Shown here: in pieces, positions 20,306 to 33,428 of the stretch
How the letters are laid out: every line of letters starts with the position of its first letter
How positions within the stretch are numbered: the first letter of the stretch is position 1
Assembly (NCBI GenBank): GCA_023105745.1
Contig: JALGQZ010000009.1
Location: 16,230,564 to 16,294,563, forward strand
Source of the DNA: Austropuccinia psidii
Lineage: Eukaryota > Basidiomycota > Pucciniomycetes > Pucciniales > Sphaerophragmiaceae
DNA: 64,000 bases
Reading direction: 5' to 3'
Notes under the pieces: model-generated
What the model was told of the DNA's origin: nothing
Databases searched by the model: none
The model's input: only the letters and a program-made list of their open reading frames with translations
Program-made: the position numbers and the translations under genes

Positions 20306-22312
20306 TGTGGTATTCCATACCATTTTTTTTCACCAGGTTCAAGCTCATAGTACCCCAAAACAGCAGTAAATTCAGCCTACAGGTAGACTTACACTCAAAT
20401 CTTACACCAAAAGGTCAATTTTACAGCAAGAAACTGGATTTAACTCAAAAAACCATGGCACAGGCACCAAAGGGAAGTGTATGTGTTTAAATAAATTATT
20501 CAATTTCATTATTCATATGTAAAAATCAAGTTACATATAGTAAACTAGTTACAAGAAATAAGGTACCACCCTTTAAATTACACACCCCACCCAGCTTTAC
20601 ACCCCCTTATAGCCACAGGACTCATGCAGCAAGAAAAGGACACCTGCATGAATTACACAGCAACCTATCACTCAACATAGAAAGATCACATGATGCAAAG
20701 CTAAAACCCATGGAATTCCTGCAATTCATTTACAACACAGCCACAGGAGTACCTTATCTTATATCCAAAGTAACCCCACTTTAAACCTTAAAACAGAATC
20801 AGATTTACTTACACCACTCATCACCTCATGCAAACCAAAGCTAGTTACAACAGGCTGCATGCAGTACACAATTTTAATTAAATCTCAACCACATGACTAT
20901 GCACAGCATGTGTCAAACTCAAAAATCACATCATCTCATACATAACAGTAAATTCACCAGTGCAAGAAATTATCACCTGACTTCATTTTAAAGTTCAAAA
21001 AGAAGAAAAACAACCCTGACACCTGCATAAATTACACAGCCACTTCTACCAAACCTAAAATAGGACATATGCAAAGGAATTAAAAGGTCGTCATGTGATA
21101 CTGCATCCACCAACAGAATATCATGTGACAGGAAAGAGGCTGTGCACAACAAAAATCCCCAGCCAAAATTGAATCACCTCATGTATGCAAGGCAAATTCA
21201 AGAATATCACATCATAATTAGTTCACCAAAAAGACAATCATGTGATAAATGGAGGCTGTGCAGAAAGAAAATTATCACCAAACCTTAAATCACCTGACCC
21301 ATGCAAGAAAGGTCCTCACCAAAAATGGAGTCACATGATGAAATCAAGAGGAATTAAAGTGGAAAAAGACAGCTCCCATGGAGGGCCCTCTGGGCTCCCA
21401 AAAGGTATAAATAGAGGGGCTCTCTCCCCCAAATTTCAAAATCCCCCCCCATGAAAAATTATATCCTATGCACAATATATCCTCTGCACATTAAAAGCAC
21501 AGGAATAAGTCATCCCTCACCTGGGAGGTAGTCCAGTATATTATAGTAAATTTACTTGCCCAGTAGCTAAGCTCAGTGGAAGTATAGTGTTGAAGATTAC
21601 CCAGTAGCTAAGCTCAGTGGAATCTTATTATTATTAAAAATAAAAATAAAAAATTACCCAGTACCCAAGATTAAGGTTACTACTCTATTAAAATACTTTA
21701 TCCAGTAAAATTAACACCATTATCAATACTTAAAAATAACTTATCCCTTTAAAAATCCAATATCAAAGAATCTTACCTTTTAAATTTAACAAATACAGTT
21801 TTATCTTATTATTAACCACTCTTAAAGAAATAACAAACCTTTAAAAAATAAATTATTTTACTATATTAAAACTTTAACTTAACAAAATTACCTTTATCAA
21901 CACCCATCAAATTTTTCAGAAAACCTTAAATAACCCATCCTACCAAGGATTTATCACCAAGAAGAAACCACTCACCTCAATTTAACCAAAAAATATTAAA
22001 ATTAAACAGACAAGTATTCCATTAAAATATCAAATTTAACCAAAATAACTAACATTATTTTTCATATTATTTATTGAATAGGTCTGATCTGAGACTGCTG
22101 AATTTTGTCTTCTGCAGTTGTAAAGCCACTTACTAATATTATTTTGGTTTGTGAGCTCCAAGGAAGATTTTGTTCAGTATTTTAGGAGGGGCAGGCAATA
22201 CACCCTTGCCACCCTTGGTTACAGGAGTTATTAGCAATTCAAAACTAGTTACCTGTGATTTCCCCCTCCAGGTACTGCCTCATTTTAATCCCACACAAGA
22301 GGAGTTCCCACA
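20306..22312 (+). repeat. 3' LTR of the giant Gypsy
   Basis: 2007 bp, almost identical to the 5' LTR. Differences seen include T/C in the ACTTAACATAG stretch, A/G in AAGGTCATCATG, one extra C near 21447, G/A near 21708, C/A near 22072 and T/A near 22138. The A/G change creates the only CpG I noticed in either LTR. TATA box at 21406-21413. Confidence 0.93.
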
Positions 22313-23325
22313 TTATGACTGTTAAACTTAATTTAAGGTTACAGTAGGTGATCATAACTGCTCAATTTAAGCTCAAACTTTGATCTTCAATAACGTTTAA
22401 GATTTACACGCTACAGCAATTCAGAGAGTGAATTCTGATAGCCTAGCATAACCTCATTATGCTGCCAAGAGCTTTTCATTACATCATCAAAACTCCAATT
22501 TTGATGATTTTTCTTGTAACTCATCTTTTCTGTCGAAATTCAATATTTTAAACTTCAAACCTTGATTTCAGGGGGTTATACCCTGAATTTAATAATAAAA
22601 ATTACATCATTCTTCACCAATGAACTAGTAGAATCCAACTGTATACTTTTTTTTAAGTTTGGACCACTTTCACAACAAAGTGGTCAACAGCTCTGTTGAT
22701 TTTTATCAATATTTCATCATAGGTTTTAACCTTGTTTATAATTTGTAAAATAAAGTTCATATCTGTGTTCCTACAGTAATTACGCGGTAACTTTATTTTT
22801 GGTTCATCATTCTATCATGTATAGTTTAGAAGATATTAGCTATGATCCTTGAATATATGCGTTGACCAAAAAAGTGCATATATTGGGGATAATTCCTTAA
22901 GTATTGACTTTGGAAATTAGCTTATTAATTGTTTTATGTGTAGAATTTCGTGGAAAATCCACTGGTGCAATTTGTTTCACATGTTGTTTCATTTGTTCCT
23001 GAGATAAATAAGGTTTTCTGACTTTTATAAGGTATTATACCTTATAATTCATTAAATATTGACTTTACAGATATGCCATAAAAATGGTATATGTGTATTT
23101 TTCCATGAGAGGTCCAATGGTATAATTTATTTTACATGTTGATTCACTGGTTTTTAAGCTAAACCAATTTTTGTACCAATTTATGGTATTTTTTGTATAT
23201 TTAAGTAATTATTTTTAATGTATAATTATTCTAAGTAATTTTAATATAATTATATTAAAGGTATAATTATTCTTAGTCTTTTTTGTGAACTTATTGGGTA
23301 TGTGGTCATATCTCAAAGGCTCACA

Positions 23326-26193
23326 GGAAAGGTTGGAACATTGACAGATATGGTGAAGTAAGGTTTTATCTATATCATCTATTCAGAGTTGCAAGAAGTA
23401 AGTCTTATTCAGTTCAGGTGTTTAATCAATGTGGATATATTGATCTTATTAATTGACATACATATTTTGTTATTTGTTGGCATTTTTGCAAATACTCCAA
23501 TCAAGCGCTCATAACCCCATGTGGCTGAGGCTTGTGCTGGGCCCCAACATTGGAAGAGTTTGGGAATATGATCAGCAAAATGATGATTTGGTTTACTTTT
23601 CTGTTTTGGGAACAGGAGTTGATTGGAAAGGCGGAACCTTTCCAATGTTCAGCAAATGCAGCCACATCATCTATTGAAACAGTCCAACTTGTGGCAATGT
23701 TGATAGCACTAATCAAATGGAATTTATTCTTGGTTAGTTAATTTGCAAGTTCTTCTGACTGACCCATTTTTTTTGAATGTTGGCGGATTGGTGTACATCT
23801 AATAACATCTGTTGACTGAGAATTAAAAATGGAATATAGACCTTATATAAGAGAGCCCATTCAGTGGCTTTTAAGCTACCATGAGAGGGGGAACCCATGT
23901 TGTGAGGTACTCTTGTCCATGATGAGGGAATTATGGTCTCAGATATGATTTGTTGGAGATGCTCCAGAGCCTCACCCTTCATCTGGTGATCACTCAGTGC
24001 AGTGATATCTGATTCAGAGGGGATTCAGAAGTGGGTATGTAATCCGCATCAAATGAAGGAATCTCCGCAGAACCACTAGATGGATGTTCCATGTGAGGGG
24101 TGGGCATTGGGAAGTAGTTTTTTCAGGTGGAAGTAGTGGGGAGTGGCTCATTTATTATTTTTGCTGCGTCTCTTCTCAGGGAGCGGGCCTCTCAATGTGA
24201 TTTTATCAAGAGAGCTGTTGGAGGTCATGGAATCTGAGTCTAAACTGTTGGTGTGTTGTGAGGTACTCTTGTCCATGATGAGGGAATTATGGTCTCAGAT
24301 ATGATTTGTTGGAGATGCTCCAGAGCCCACCCTTGATCTGGTGATCACTCAGTGCAGTGATATCCAATTAAGAGGGGATTTCAGAAGTGGGGAGGTAATC
24401 CGCATCAAATGAAGGAATCTCTGCAGAACCACTGAATTAATGTTCCATGTGAGGGGTGGGCATTGGGAAGTAGTTTTTTCAGGTGGAAGTAGTGGGGAGT
24501 GGCTCATTTATTATTTTTGCTGCATCTCTTCTCAGGGAGTGGGCCTCTCTCAATGTGATTTTATCAAGAGAGCTGTTGGAGGTCATGGAATCTGAGTCTA
24601 AACTGTTGGTGTCATTGGATTTCCTGCGGGATCTGAGGTAAATTTTTGATTTGGACTCTGGAATGCACAATTTGAAAGTTGCGTGCTCCTTCAAAATTCC
24701 CAGTATTAAATTATGCATTATGTCAAGATTAACCATTCTGGTTGCATCCCAATACAGAAGGTCTTCTAAAATTGAATATTGCACTCCATACTCATAGAAA
24801 ATTGCTTGTCTTTGTTGTGGGGTTGCCCAAAGCCATTTGGCAATGGTTGATTTATGATTTTGATATGAGCGTGTGTAGTGAAATTGAGGACCAATTTCTT
24901 CAATTTGAGCTTTGTGAATGGTGCAAAAATTACAAAAGTGGTTGGCTGAATGGGAAATAAATCCAGTAAGCTTGCGCATGACAACCACATCCGCAATGGC
25001 TGTGAGAATGGCAACACAGATAAAGGCTCCTGAAGGACCTGTTGAGGTGGGTGCAAAATGGTAACGTTGCCATAGCTCTTTGAGCTCGTTGATGAGTGGC
25101 ATTAATAGGTAATTCAATTGAAGGGAAGTTGGCTCATTTGGACCAGGGATGATTCCTGCAAAATAGACATTCTCTGGCTTCAATCTTTCACTTGGGGGGA
25201 GATTAAGACAAATAAGCATGATAGGTCCAATGCTGGCCAACCGGGTGGACTTTCCATGTGCATTAAACCAGTCCACATAAATGGAGAAGACCAATGCACC
25301 AGGAATGAACATGAATGGGGGTTCATGGATATTTCTAGTGCCAATGAAGCATCTCCAGACCAATCCATCCCAGATGTCACATTTTGGGGAACCTTTGGGA
25401 GTTTGGGATTGTTGATGTTGATGCAGAATTTTCATAATTCCAGCCCGCTGGAGAAATCTGGCAAGCCAATTTTTGAATGGTTGATAAATGAGATGTTTTG
25501 TTGGTATAAATTTTTGCTTCATGTTGGTTGTGTTTTGGGTGTGGGCTTCAAATGCATAGATGAATTTGCCTAATGATTGTGTGCAAGGGGGATCATGATC
25601 ATTTGGGTCATTATGGTGTTGACAGTGGGGTTGGTCAGTTGTGACTGATTCAGTAAGGTCATTAAGAGAGAAACATTGAGGAAAGCATATATATTTCGAA
25701 TCACTGGTTCCAATTGGAGATGTTCAGATATGGTACTCAGATCTTGAGGTATATGGAATTCAGGAGTGGGGGGACCACTGGAGCTTGAGATGCTGGACTT
25801 GATCAGCAGGTTTAGGGCAGGGTTGAGAATGCGTGAAGCCCTGCGGGGTATATTATACCTTAATGATAGAATGGCAGATATTATCATTCCAAGGTCTTGT
25901 GGGGGAAGGGTTTGACTGCTGCTGTATGGTTTCTGTGCAGTTGAATTGAGACCCAGTGCTGTGGAGAAGGTGCTTTGGGCCAATGGTGAATAATCAGCTG
26001 GGAATATTTGATCCAATAGAAGCTGTGGCAACTCAGATCCTGATGCAGAAGTAGGGATGTTTGGAAGAGATTTGGGTGCAATGGTTGATTTGAGCTTTTT
26101 ATATTGGAAAGGTGTGGAGGCAGCTCCAGGCCTATCACCCTCAGGGGAAGAGTGTGTTTGAGTTTAGCAGTGTTGACACATGCATATACGCAT
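23326..26193 (-). pseudogene. Tnp2-type (Plavaka-like CACTA) transposase, N-terminal and central part
   Basis: The candidate start is ATG at 26193 (MRICMCQHC, with a C-x2-C pair), followed by a TAA. The frame then continues through 25570 as a Ser/Pro-rich region and a helical segment (SLRYNIPRRASRILNPAL). The best block is 25522-24479. It contains CDIWDGLVWRCF, a catalytic-core-like VFSIYVDWFNAHGKST, LNLPPSERLKPENVY, FAGIIPGPNEPTS and a zinc-type CNFCTIHK. Further down, 23937-23826 has the family's PSSW...HGSLKATEW motif, and about 23600-23480 has KPNHHFADHIPKLFQCWGP. These are hallmarks of Tnp2-type transposases, not of KDZ transposases. Broken by frameshifts, stops, a 356-bp tandem duplication and the nested LTRs, so this copy is dead. 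Confidence 0.85.
23900..24612. repeat. 356-bp tandem duplication in the transposase gene
   Basis: Unit 1 is 23900-24255 and unit 2 is 24256-24612. Both start TTGTGAGGTACTCTTG and end CTGTTGGTGT. The units differ at several per cent of positions and by small indels, so the duplication is not recent. It duplicates part of the coding region. Confidence 0.85.
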
Positions 26194-27178
26194 TGAGGAA
26201 TAGCGGCGGGTTGTCATTATTGCAGGAATTGGGAGTACGGTTGATTTGTGTATAAATATCTATGGCTGATGTGAAAGTGTTTAGGAGTGTTATTAATTGG
26301 CAAAAAAATTGAGTGATTATTTATGAAGGGGGAGATGATTTGAGCCAGCTGAGAATTTTATCCCATTTGTAATGGTGCGTGAGCTGCAGCTGATAGAGTG
26401 TAACATGTCTCATCTGGATGGCGGAACTGGTTAGGATTTTAATTGGGTAAAATGCCATGCTGCTCAATTCTCATACATATTCTATTTTATTTACACATGG
26501 CAATACTGCGGTTTTGACCCTTGAGGGGGGTTCCAATAGGGATGTGTCAACATTGAATTGAGGGGATTGACATTCAAACCATGTACGCTGGCATGCCATT
26601 GTACATGGCTTAAACCTTATTACAGACATAATGATATAACTCTATTACATAAGGGGTTGGAGTGCAGCTAAAGTCTTGGTATTTGGTTTGAGTGCAGCAG
26701 GCTTTTAATTGGTTGGAATGTGATTTGGATTGTCTCGCCTTTCTTGAAAAGGTGATGTCTCTTTTGTGGGTAAATCCTTCATGAATATACCCCTTTACAG
26801 ATGTACGATGCTGTGGAATTTCAATGCATATATTGGCAGTTTGAATAATTCACAAAATGTGACAATGGGGAGGCGGAAATGTTACCAAATATGATTACTT
26901 ATGGATGATGGGTCCCATTTGAGATCAAGGGAATATTACATTATATGGTGGTAGGCTGTGCAGGGTGGTTTCCGACAAAAGCGGAGGAGCTCAAGAGGAG
27001 GTAGGGAGGATTCTCCTAAAGAGAGGTTTATTAGACTTCCAATAAGAATCTTCTTAGAAATATTCATAGAATATCTCTATTCTAAATTTGAAAAGATCTC
27101 ATCTCATATCACTCAATTTTATCATAATACTGAGGTGTTTTATCTAGTTAAAAATATTACTGTACTTTTTCGGCCCTT
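26194..27178. other. Divergent intergenic region between transposase and unknown gene
   Basis: About 1 kb between two genes pointing away from each other, so it probably holds both promoters. No clear TATA box or repeat was found. The short frames present do not look coding. Confidence 0.4.
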
Positions 27179-29250
27179 ATGTCATCTTCCAAGTCACATA
27201 AATCCCGTTCAGGTTCTGTTCATGACTCAGATAGTGAATCTAGCATAGAATATGTTCAAACACAGTCACCATTGAGCCCCAACATTCCTCTCACAACCCC
27301 TATCGCATCCTCAATGAATGTATCAGGTCTTAACATTGATGGGGGAAATCCAAAGGCTCCAACTTCAAGCACTTGGTCGATCCCAAATATTTCCGTCACT
27401 CCAATTCCCCCGAATCCCACTAATACACAAACGCATGTGTCTCAGGGGCCAGAAGGCACACCTCAAATCTCATCAAACGCTAATCCCCAATCAAAATTTC
27501 CACGTGAGTTCCTCTTTAATCCCTGTCGGAATCCAGTCGCATCCCAGGATCCCTTTGGCCAAAGTAAACAGCCAACCCTCAATATTCCATCAGGATCTCA
27601 GGTTCATGTGGGCAATGAAAGGCACGTGGATGGGGGGAGATAAAAAAGACCATTGGAGAATGTAACTTGGAGTGGTCTGTCGGAGGGAAATCCAGGATTG
27701 ACGCTTCATCAAAGTAAGTCATTTTAATTTTATAGTAAAACCTTTTTCAAAATTTGATATTTTTGTTTCATGGGTTAGATATGGCACCTAAAGGCAAGTC
27801 AGTCCGATCTCAGGAGCCAATTGAAGATTGTGAGGATGACCAGTCTTCATTAATTTTTTGATGTGTTAACTGATGATGTGCATGGCAGGTGATGAACTTT
27901 ATGCATCTTCACCTCTGGTCCATAAAGAGAAAGTCACTGGACGTCATCATCCATATGCCTCCAAACCAAGAACAGCTCATGGCAGTTCATCAAGAGAAAA
28001 AATGGTGGATGATGAGGATGAGAACATGTCTCCAACTCAAATGGAAACAAATGATGAACCAAGGAGGGACAATTTCACGGCGCATGAGCATGGCACTCAG
28101 TCAAATAGTGAGTTCACCCATCCTCAAATGCCCCTTGCCCAGAGTATGCTTGAACAATCCGAGGTCAGACAGAAAAGGAACCAGACTCGTAAATCTCACA
28201 ATGTGGTGAAACGTGCAAGCCAGAAGGAGCATCAAGAATGGCTGAAAGCAGAACTTCCAGATAATGTCCATGGAATGAGATCAGCAGTACATGCCCATTG
28301 CCTGTTCCTACTCAAAGTTAGGGATAAGGATTTTTCCTCACTACCAGCACCACCAAGCACAGAAGAGCGTGAAATTGCAATTCAAGTGGCTGGTCATCTC
28401 GGATATGTCCCCAAGGATGTTTTCAATGAGCCATCAACACAGGTTCAGTCTCAGGGTTTCCAAAGCTACTGCAAAAATGAGCTCCACAAGCTAGGACTAA
28501 AGTGATTCACTTGGGACTGGGAGAGCTCATGGCAACATCCGTTCAATGAGCTGATGTCTATGGTGTTTTACCATACATTCCGTCTCGCACTGGTCAGCAC
28601 CAAATATCATCATTACTGTTGGAACAAGGATCACAATAACTATGGGGTCGTGGCGGCTTTAATGGAGCAATATTTCACTTATTTGAAAAGAGAATGGAAG
28701 TCTATTCAAAAGGATGCGGAGTATTTGGTTAAAAAGAAGGAGAAGCAAAAGCTCGCAAAGATTTGTTAAAGGGTTAGTTAATGTATCTTTTCTTCATTGT
28801 GAGCAAAGACTGATGATGATCTACTTGATTAGTTGCAGACCTGTGAGCGTGGTCGTGAATGGTGTGATATGGATAAATTTCCCATTCTAGCATCACAATC
28901 CAATGACCCTTGAGTATGTTCAGATACTGAGGAGGTACTGGAAAATGGCCATCAAGTTTACCGCAAACTGGGATTACGCTGGCGCTCCCAGTTATATAAT
29001 GAATTGGTATTAAAGATGGATTGAGACATAGAGTTTTGTAATTGCATTAAAAAAAAGGGTAAAAAAACTATTGATAGATTGCCAGAATTACGATTGACAG
29101 ATGATGGTGATATTCCGGAAGGCTTATCATTTCAGGTATTTGATCAAGATTGGCTCAAAAGCTGTAGTAAGATGCAGACTAGCACCCTCAAAATACTTGA
29201 AATGCCAGTTATTAGGCCAAATGGTGATGCTCTGCAATAACTTAGTAATA
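27179..29250 (+). pseudogene. Unknown rust-type gene U carried by transposon A
   Basis: Starts at 27179 with a Ser/Pro-rich low-complexity region (to about 27643). An intron probably lies at about 27706-27774 (GTAAGT ... GGTTAG). A second conserved block (27873-28769) contains basic KRNQTRKSHNVVKRASQKEH, then TWDWESSWQHPFNEL and LVSTKYHHYCWNKDHNN, with a Lys-rich end. A third block (about 28835-29240) holds RKLGLRWRSQLYNELVLKMD. The TGA at 28503-28505 falls between in-frame conserved segments and fits an Arg CGA to TGA change. I recall similar multicopy proteins in rust genomes but know no function. Divergently transcribed from the transposase; could be a DNA-binding partner. Confidence 0.6.
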
Positions 29251-29576
29251 TAAATGTATAGCACCGTTACAAATTAACATTTTGTGAATTATTTGTGCAG
29301 GTGTAATACAATCTGATTATTATTTCTTAAAGATGCAACAACTTGCTAAATATGTCAGAATATAGACAATATGAGTTGGACTGTATCACCGTCTCCCTTA
29401 GAAAGAATACTCTATTGGTTGTTTTCATTGAGGAAATATTGAAGGAGTTCGATCCAGCTCTTGTTGTTCATAATTGTGGACCTGTGCCAGGGTGCGCAGG
29501 TTTGATCAACTTAGTCAAACGCAAATTATATAATATCAGTAAGGCTCACGCAGTTAATGATTTTTTTTTCTTGGAC

Positions 29577-31977
29577 CTATTGGTGTTTGGAAAATGGAAT
29601 TTCAATAAGGAAGGACTTTAGAATAGCAATACAATTAGGGTCAAAGTTGAGCTTGAAAGGTACCTTCCGCATGTTGACCTCAACTGAATGAGGAGTGATA
29701 TAGTGGATGCCCTTTACAGGTTGTTGTTGGCCAATACAATGGAGTCAATCAACAGCCTGAGCCTCAATGGCTGGGTTCCAATTGGGCTCCTGGAAATGTG
29801 GATGTCAGGGGCTGCAAATCAGGGCAGAATTCTGGCGGTCCCCTCACCATTAAATAGACCATATTTGCACAAGTTATATTGAGGCCAGTTCCAGCTGCGG
29901 CAATGGATGCAATCAGTACTTCACATTCAGGATTATTGAAGAAATTCTCCAGTGCCTTCTCCTGTGCTCGTGCTGTAATTGTTCCATCAATTTGTGCTGA
30001 AAGGATAGAGTGATGGGAAAGTGCAATACCAATTCTACAATATAAAAAAGTCAGATGGATTCAATTGGTAATGGATGCATATTAGGATTAACGCACAAAT
30101 CAAGAAATTGGGTCCATTCGGTATAAACTACCTATTTGGTTGGACCACACCTTGTTTGTTTGTTATCATTAAGCTTTGTAGGAGGTGTGCAATTTTACTA
30201 CTCATCATGCATGTTTCCACATCCACAATAGTTTGTGTGATTGTTGGGGAGTTATCCTGATTGCTCCTGCCCTTGGGGTCTTCCAAATCTGCCTCTGCAA
30301 TTGTGTTAAGCATGATGTGATGGCTACAACATATTCGCAGCTTATTAATATTTCTGAAAAATTCTCCTGGTCCTTTGCTTTTGGATGATAGGAATTATTC
30401 ATATAATGTGGAATATTCTTGCTGCATCGTTGGGTTGAGTGGGAGCAGCTCATAATGATGGCCAATAGTGGGGAGGGATTTGAGATGTGTGGTTTTGGTG
30501 CGGCGCAAACTTAAATTCCGCAATGCCAAATGGAAAATATCATTGCAACCTTTGGAAAGACTACTTAGGATGAATGGTGACCAGTCATCTTGATCGGTGC
30601 TCTGGGGTTGAGTGATGATTGATATTATGCCCAAAACGTCATAAATGGTGTTGTCAATAGGTGTGCCCGTTGAACATATTCAACAGGATGAAAGGAGGCT
30701 ATTAATGGCACGGTGAGTGGCAGTGTATTGCGAGCAAATATAGCTATAAGATGGGGCAAGGGGTATTGGATATAAAAGGTAATTTGAACCATTTAAGCTC
30801 AGCCACTCACTGTGCTTCATCCAAAATCATACAATGCCAATTGATTTGAAAAATGAATGATGTAGAGGTATTGGTTTGCTTAAATTCTTGGGTGATAGTA
30901 TTGTAAGAAGTGATGATGATATCATATTTTAGGATGTCAGCTTTGGATAATGAGTAACAAGTGGGACCATGGTAGATTTTGGCATGCAGCGCTCCAGCCT
31001 GAGCATGCTTGGATATTTCTGATTGCCAGTTGGTAATTAAACGAGGGGGGCAGATGATCATGGTGGGCGTGGAGTGATGGGGGTTTGCAATAATCTGCTC
31101 CTTGGAGGTACCAATTAGAGCAATGGCCTGAATGGTTTTACCTAATCCCATATCATCTGCGAGCAGCCCTCCAAGAGGGGTATTGGTCAAAAGGGATTCA
31201 AATGAGCTAATGACCTTGTTTGTAATGATGTGCCTGGCATTAAAAGTGGATCCTGGGGGTGAGGTGGCCCAAAGGTTACGGGCTGATTGGCCATTGGGGA
31301 TTTCTCAATCCCAGAGAAAAGCTAGTCCAGTCTTTTGATGAGGGAGGAGGGGGGGTTTGAATAATGGCATGGGGCGGGGTCATCATGGGGAGGTCTGATC
31401 CACTGGGTAATTGTATCAGTTTTTCCTTGGAAATCAATGATGAAACAGCAGGATATGAAGCTGGCGTCAAGTTTGAAGCAGGAAAGGTTGGAGTAAAGAG
31501 TTGACATTGACTATGAGTATTAAAGTCATATTCTTTGGGAATTTTAAGCTTGAAATCTTGTGTTTGAAAGCTTTCCATTATGAATAAAATGTTTGGATAC
31601 CATGTGAAGAACATCAATGCTAGATTGGGTTTCTGAGATGAGGAGGAATCATTTGCATCAGTCAGAAATACTCCATCAACAAATAATATTTGAGTAGGAT
31701 TGGATTGGAAATTTTCAATCCATGCCCCACCAGGACCACAGTGCATGAAAGGTTTTGGTGCCCCAAGGAATGGTATCAACGTTTTGGAAAGGGTTCCAGG
31801 TAGAGAGCCAATAGCACGCTGGTGATTGGGGAGATGAACAAATATGTTGTGTTGATTGTGCCATATGATAATCCAAGAAGCTAAGTGGGAATTCTAAGGA
31901 TTTAAGGTTATATCACTATTTATTTGAATACAAATATTAATCATCCCAATGAAAAGAGGTTGTGAAGGGGTTGACAT
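29577..31977 (-). pseudogene. SNF2-family ATPase (Rad5/Rad16-like)
   Basis: Probable start ATG at 31977, with an early TAG about 27 codons in, then a Pro/Ser-rich N-terminus to 31276. Helicase motifs in order: I (DDMGLGKT, about 31140), Ia (TMIICPPRLITNW), II (DEAQ, about 30810), III (GTPIDN, about 30665), linker, IV-V (DGTITARAQEKALENF, then ASIAAAGTGL, about 29960-29880), and VI (QAVD-stop-LHCIGQ, about 29730). Motif VI normally reads RLxRIGQ; both Arg codons here look like CpG to TpG changes, one giving a stop. A 57-nt intron (about 29790-29846) splits the helicase C domain between NITCANMVYLM and EPNWNP. SNF2 ATPases remodel nucleosomes or move along DNA. A second copy of the 3' end is at 63302-64000. 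Confidence 0.85.
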
Positions 31978-33428
31978 GATGGCTATTTTAAATTATTTGG
32001 GGACAGTTGGAAATTATATGATCGGGAAGGGTTAGCTAAAGGGAATGAAGACAAATAAGTGCAGGTGGGGAACTTAAATGAGAGGCAGAAATGGGTTCAA
32101 GGGGGGATGGCCTGTGGTTACGTGCATGGTCTTGATGGGGGTGGGCCTCTTGGGCTCATAATTTTCATATCCGATTTGGGGAATATATCAAGGCAAGGTG
32201 GCCAAAATGTGGGTGCACCAATATGACTGCTGGATCTGCAGCAAGTTACAAAACGCTTGGTGAAACAAGGTTGACATTAGCATATCCGAAATTGGGTGGG
32301 TTGTAGCAACTTATTGTGGAGGGGCATATTAGAGGCATGCAGCCATGTTCGCTGGTGTGACAGCAAACAATGAGCGTATCCTCCCCAGGTTACTTGTCGC
32401 ACAGGGACCTACTGGGAAATGTTGGCGGTTTAAAAGGGAAATCTCATTGTGGGGATGTTTGTGTGTGGGCGGGTGAGAGATGTTTGGTGGCGTGCCACCA
32501 AACATGAGTTTGATTTTGCATGAAGTTTTTTGATGACTGATGCCTACTGGGCTTCCAGGGGGGGAGGTGTGGCATGATCAAAGGGGGCACCGACCGTGAG
32601 CCGGGATCCACATATACATTCACCCCTATTGCATTTGAGGCGGGTACTAATCCACCAAGATTGGCATCAGGGTCTTTGCCTCACGTGTGTACGAAACTCT
32701 GGAGAAAGAGGCCACCCGCCCAAGGAAATTTCTAGCTGCAAGTCAGGCCCCACAGCTTGTGTGGGGCGCGTGAGAACGTGCAGAAGATGACACGCAATGG
32801 GAGATCCCCATGCAAACATAGGCTGGGATTATTCTAATGCAGATGAGGCTGAAGCAAATCCACACTGATTGGCCTCAGGTTTCCACGTGCAAGCAGGTGA
32901 GCGTCTGCAGTCAAGCTGACCACCCAACCAAGAAAATAGCCCGTCGGAAGACTTGCAGTAAAATTTCTTTCAGGCGTGTGAAAGTTGCCTGCGTATGACC
33001 CGTTGGGGGTGCGTATGAAAGCGTGTGGCTTCCCAACAATGAGAACGTGCAATCAACAAGCGGGGCCAGTCATTGTTTGCCCCAACAATGGCACCAGATG
33101 GAATCCACTGTTTGGGTATGACCCAAATAAACAGTCATCCCACTATGACCCACTTACATTAACTTGGATTACATGCACATCTGTGCCGTTGTTAGCCAGA
33201 GGTGTCCAACAAGGTGCATCAAAGGGATGCAGTTGAGATATATGACTCAATGGCTTGACATGATTGCATGTTACATTGTTGAACAGATTTTGCTCTGCCC
33301 AGAACCATACATTTACAAAGGTGTACTGCATACTACAGTGTTGGGTGTGCAGATTAGGAAGGTGTAATACTACTTGATCCTGAATGAACCTTCTGATTGT
33401 TTGCATATACATAGCTCATGTGCCACAT
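31978..33428. other. Central region of transposon A, no gene recognised
   Basis: Upstream of the divergent SNF2 and Zn2Cys6 genes. Higher G+C and more CpG than its surroundings. Only short frames without recognisable content. Probably regulatory or decayed. Confidence 0.4.

Larger units (their letters stand above)
2771..22312 (+). mobile_element. Giant 19.5-kb Gypsy/Ty3-like LTR retrotransposon
   Basis: Two LTRs of 2006 and 2007 bp begin TGTGGTATTCC and end GTTCCCACA. TTAT flanks both sides (2767-2770, 22313-22316), giving a 4-bp target duplication. Gene order is gag-protease, accessory ORFs, an 8.9-kb spacer, then RT-RNase H-integrase with the integrase last, as in Gypsy/Ty3 elements. I count about five substitutions and one indel between the LTRs, so insertion was recent. 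The element is far longer than usual Gypsy elements (5-12 kb) because of the gag-pro to pol spacer. It also has almost no CpG outside 11.3-13.2 kb. Confidence 0.93.
1754..23325 (-). mobile_element. Solo LTR (family of the 44330-52726 Gypsy), split by the giant Gypsy
   Basis: The two halves are 1754-2770 and 22313-23325. The start TGTAAGGTTTG and the end GGCTCACA match the edges of the Gypsy LTRs at 44330 and 46516, and GGAAA flanks it on both sides (1749-1753 and 23326-23330). The joined length is about 2.03 kb, close to the 2.15-2.19 kb LTRs of that family. No internal domain is present, so it is a solo LTR left by LTR-LTR recombination. Judged against the intact copy, its transcriptional direction is minus. 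Confidence 0.88.

Noticed and set aside
25118..25573. 151-codon plus-strand frame
   Set aside because: Lies antisense to the best conserved block of the transposase.
24479..26138. KDZ-type transposase as the partner of the TET-like gene
   Set aside because: The motifs seen (IIPGPNEP, PSSW...HGSLKATEW, NHHFADHIP) fit Tnp2/CACTA-type transposases. I do not see the KDZ signature.
29343..29621. 92-codon plus-strand frame
   Set aside because: Overlaps the 3' end of the SNF2 gene in antisense. Copy C does not preserve the frame.
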